A stretch of 6,662 nucleotides of DNA from Deltaproteobacteria bacterium (GTDB taxonomy: Bacteria; Bdellovibrionota; O2-12-FULL-43-9; JACQJE01): the NCBI GenBank assembly GCA_016205125.1, contig JACQJE010000029.1, positions 1-6,662 on the forward strand, given 5' to 3'. Below the pieces are notes generated by a model. It made no database searches and was not told where the DNA came from. It worked only from the letters and a program-made list of their open reading frames with translations. The number at the start of each line of letters is the position of its first letter. The stretch's first letter is position 1. A program made the position numbers and the translations under genes. Shown here in pieces: positions 5,756 through 6,662 of this stretch.

Positions 5756-5774
5756 ACTCCTCTTGCTCGAGAGT
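5756..5774 (-). promoter_or_regulatory. Hairpin covering the btuB Shine-Dalgarno, candidate expression platform
   Basis: In the btuB mRNA, ACTCTC (5769-5774) can pair with GAGGAGT (5756-5762) with a single bulged G and a 6-nt loop. The 3' arm contains most of the Shine-Dalgarno AAGAGGAG. The hairpin begins 1 nt after the aptamer closing stem, so ligand binding that stabilises the aptamer could stack on it and block ribosome entry. No T-run follows, which argues for translational rather than terminator control. Confidence 0.5.
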
Positions 5775-5775
5775 G

Positions 5776-5864
5776 AACCTGGAAGGTAGTCGGACTTATG
5801 GGAAAACGCCCAATACCGTTGCGGCACAGTGCTGGAATCACACCAGCTTCCCCTGTTCCAGGCT
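5776..5864 (-). ncRNA. Cobalamin riboswitch aptamer upstream of btuB
   Basis: The minus strand shows the conserved blocks of the cobalamin (B12) riboswitch in order. First comes AACAGGGGAAGC, then GCTGGTGTGATTCCAGC, whose ends form a 5-bp stem (5843-5847 with 5831-5835). Next is CTGTGCCGCAACGGTA (core, one change from the usual CCCGCAAC). A TGGG/CCCA hairpin follows at 5799-5812, then the B12 box AAGTCCGACTACC-TTCC (5781-5797). A 9-bp closing stem, with one G-U pair, joins 5856-5864 to 5776-5784. The region is compact compared with typical members of about 180-200 nt, lacking long peripheral arms. It ends 26 nt before the btuB start codon. The family is known to repress B12 uptake genes when cobalamin is bound. 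Confidence 0.92.
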
Positions 5865-5875
5865 AACGTTGGTTG

Positions 5876-5904
5876 ACAATAATGATCTGAAGACGTTGTG
5901 TCAA
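5876..5904 (-). promoter_or_regulatory. Promoter of the btuB riboswitch transcript
   Basis: On the minus strand TTGACA (5899-5904, perfect), a 17-bp spacer and TATTGT (5876-5881, 4 of 6) predict +1 near 5869. That is 5 nt before the first base of the aptamer closing stem, an independent fit to the riboswitch. The predicted leader is about 119 nt. A plus-strand TTGACA (5873-5878) overlaps this -10 and may belong to the divergent protease gene. Confidence 0.7.
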
Positions 5905-5941
5905 TAGGCTGAAAAGTTTAGAAAGAGAAATGGAGGGGAAG

Positions 5942-6580
5942 ATGGAACCAGAGTTTCCGAGCCGGAAGATTCAGTGGCAGTTCGTGGCCATTTTTTATGG
6001 ATTTTTCATTCTTGCGGCATACGCCTGGGTCTCTTTTCAGAAGGGGAGGACTTCCCCTCTCTTTTTCAGCGCAACTTCAAGAGTCGATTTAATTCGGGAT
6101 TCCCTTTTGGGAGTTGGAACAGCAGTGGTTGTTGTTTTGCTTTCGCAGGCAATCCGCACGAAATGGGAATGGTCAAAGCGCCTCGAAGAAGAGTTTGAAA
6201 AATTGCTCTGCCCCATCGATCTCCCCACCATTGCGTGGGTTTCGCTCTGGAGTGGCTTTGGGGAAGAGATCCTCTTTAGGGGGGCAATGCAGCCGGTTCT
6301 CGGACTGGTTCTGACGAGCTTCATTTTTGGATTGTTTCACTTCCCTGTGCGCCGCCTGCTCCTCCCCTGGACATTGATGTCGATCCTCATTGCCTTTATT
6401 CTCGGGGGGCTCTTTGCATTCACGGGAAATCTTCTCGCTCCGGTTCTCTGCCATTTCACCATTAACTTTGCGAATCTCTCCTTCCTGAAAGCGCGTTACG
6501 ACAAGAAAAGGGGAGAGCTCAATTTTTCCTCCAGCGAATCCGATGATAAAGGAAGTGATGATATGACAATGCCAAAATAG
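5942..6580 (+). CDS. CPBP-family (CAAX/Abi-type) intramembrane metal-independent endopeptidase homologue
   Basis: The protein is a predicted integral-membrane protease of the CPBP family (Rce1/Abi type), which cleaves within or near the membrane using a glutamate. With residue 1 at 5942, the three family motifs are intact: GEEILFR at 107-113 (the catalytic EE..R box), FGLFH at 129-133, and HFTIN at 171-175. Hydrophobic segments lie at about 14-31, 52-68, 92-105, 114-132, 144-160 and 162-175. A charged, Ser/Asp-rich cytoplasmic tail (about 184-212) follows. Length is near the family norm. I chose ATG 5942 because GGAGGGG (5932-5938) lies just upstream. An ATG at 5930, adding MEGK, has only a weak AAAGAG-like site. 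The substrate is unknown; the family includes prenyl-protein processing enzymes and bacteriocin-immunity proteins. It is divergent from btuB, and a functional link is not shown. Confidence 0.88.
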   Translation: MEPEFPSRKIQWQFVAIFYGFFILAAYAWVSFQKGRTSPLFFSATSRVDLIRDSLLGVGTAVVVVLLSQAIRTKWEWSKRLEEEFEKLLCPIDLPTIAWVSLWSGFGEEILFRGAMQPVLGLVLTSFIFGLFHFPVRRLLLPWTLMSILIAFILGGLFAFTGNLLAPVLCHFTINFANLSFLKARYDKKRGELNFSSSESDDKGSDDMTMPK

Positions 6581-6603
6581 GAACTTGTCTGACAGAAGGT
6601 TGC

Positions 6604-6662
6604 ATGATGATGAAGCTCAAGAAGACAATAGAATTGATCTGTAACACCAATGAAATCCAAAA
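6604..6662 (+). CDS. Start of a downstream gene, cut by window edge
   Basis: An open frame begins with three consecutive ATG codons (6604, 6607, 6610) and reads MMMKLKKTIELICNTNEIQ before the window ends. AGAAGG at 6594-6599 is 4, 7 or 10 nt from these starts, so 6607 or 6610 is the likelier one. The gap to the protease stop is only about 23 nt with no terminator, suggesting co-transcription. The fragment is too short to identify. Confidence 0.5.
   Translation, partial: MMMKLKKTIELICNTNEIQ

Noticed and set aside
1..6662. CRISPR array, tRNA, rRNA, transposase or integrase
   Set aside because: No regular direct repeats, no cloverleaf-like sequence and no recombinase motifs were seen on either strand.

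Overview
The window comes from a diderm (Gram-negative-type) bacterium. It encodes a TonB-dependent outer-membrane receptor with a signal peptide and a lipoprotein with a clear lipobox. I cannot place the lineage from the sequence alone. The flanking housekeeping genes look GC-richer than the middle section of roughly 2.1-3.8 kb, which is AT-rich and carries two toxin-antitoxin modules. That middle section reads as an accessory insert.

Layout, left to right. (1) 1-1445, minus: the first 481 codons of acetyl-CoA synthetase (acs), running off the left edge, with a candidate promoter at 1491-1520. (2) 1538-2116, minus: an unrecognised 192-aa lipoprotein with a GTG start. (3) 2117-2351: a stem-loop-rich, AT-rich spacer without a convincing gene. 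(4) 2352-2540, minus: the C-terminal remnant of an Ogt/MGMT-type DNA repair methyltransferase, truncated and with a changed active-site motif. (5) 2549-3076, plus: a ribbon-helix-helix antitoxin overlapping a RelE/ParE-family toxin. (6) 3147-3797, minus: a HigB-like toxin followed by a HigA-like HTH antitoxin, convergent with the first module. (7) 3813-5904, minus: a BtuB-like receptor preceded by a Shine-Dalgarno hairpin, a cobalamin riboswitch aptamer and a promoter. (8) 5942-6580, plus: a CPBP (CAAX/Abi-type) intramembrane protease, divergent from btuB. (9) 6604 onward, plus: the start of another gene cut by the right edge.

The best-supported regulatory story is vitamin B12 uptake. A sigma70-like promoter is predicted to start transcription about 5 nt before the aptamer closing stem. 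A cobalamin aptamer follows, and then a hairpin that can cover the receptor's Shine-Dalgarno. This is the expected logic for shutting down receptor synthesis when cobalamin is plentiful.

The most unusual pattern is in the two toxin-antitoxin modules. They are unrelated, yet both have a -35/17-bp/-10 promoter placed so that the predicted +1 falls exactly on the A of the first ATG, with no Shine-Dalgarno and no possible earlier ATG, GTG or TTG start. Both therefore look like leaderless transcripts. I see no CRISPR array, rRNA, tRNA, transposase or integrase, and no clearly new multi-gene system.
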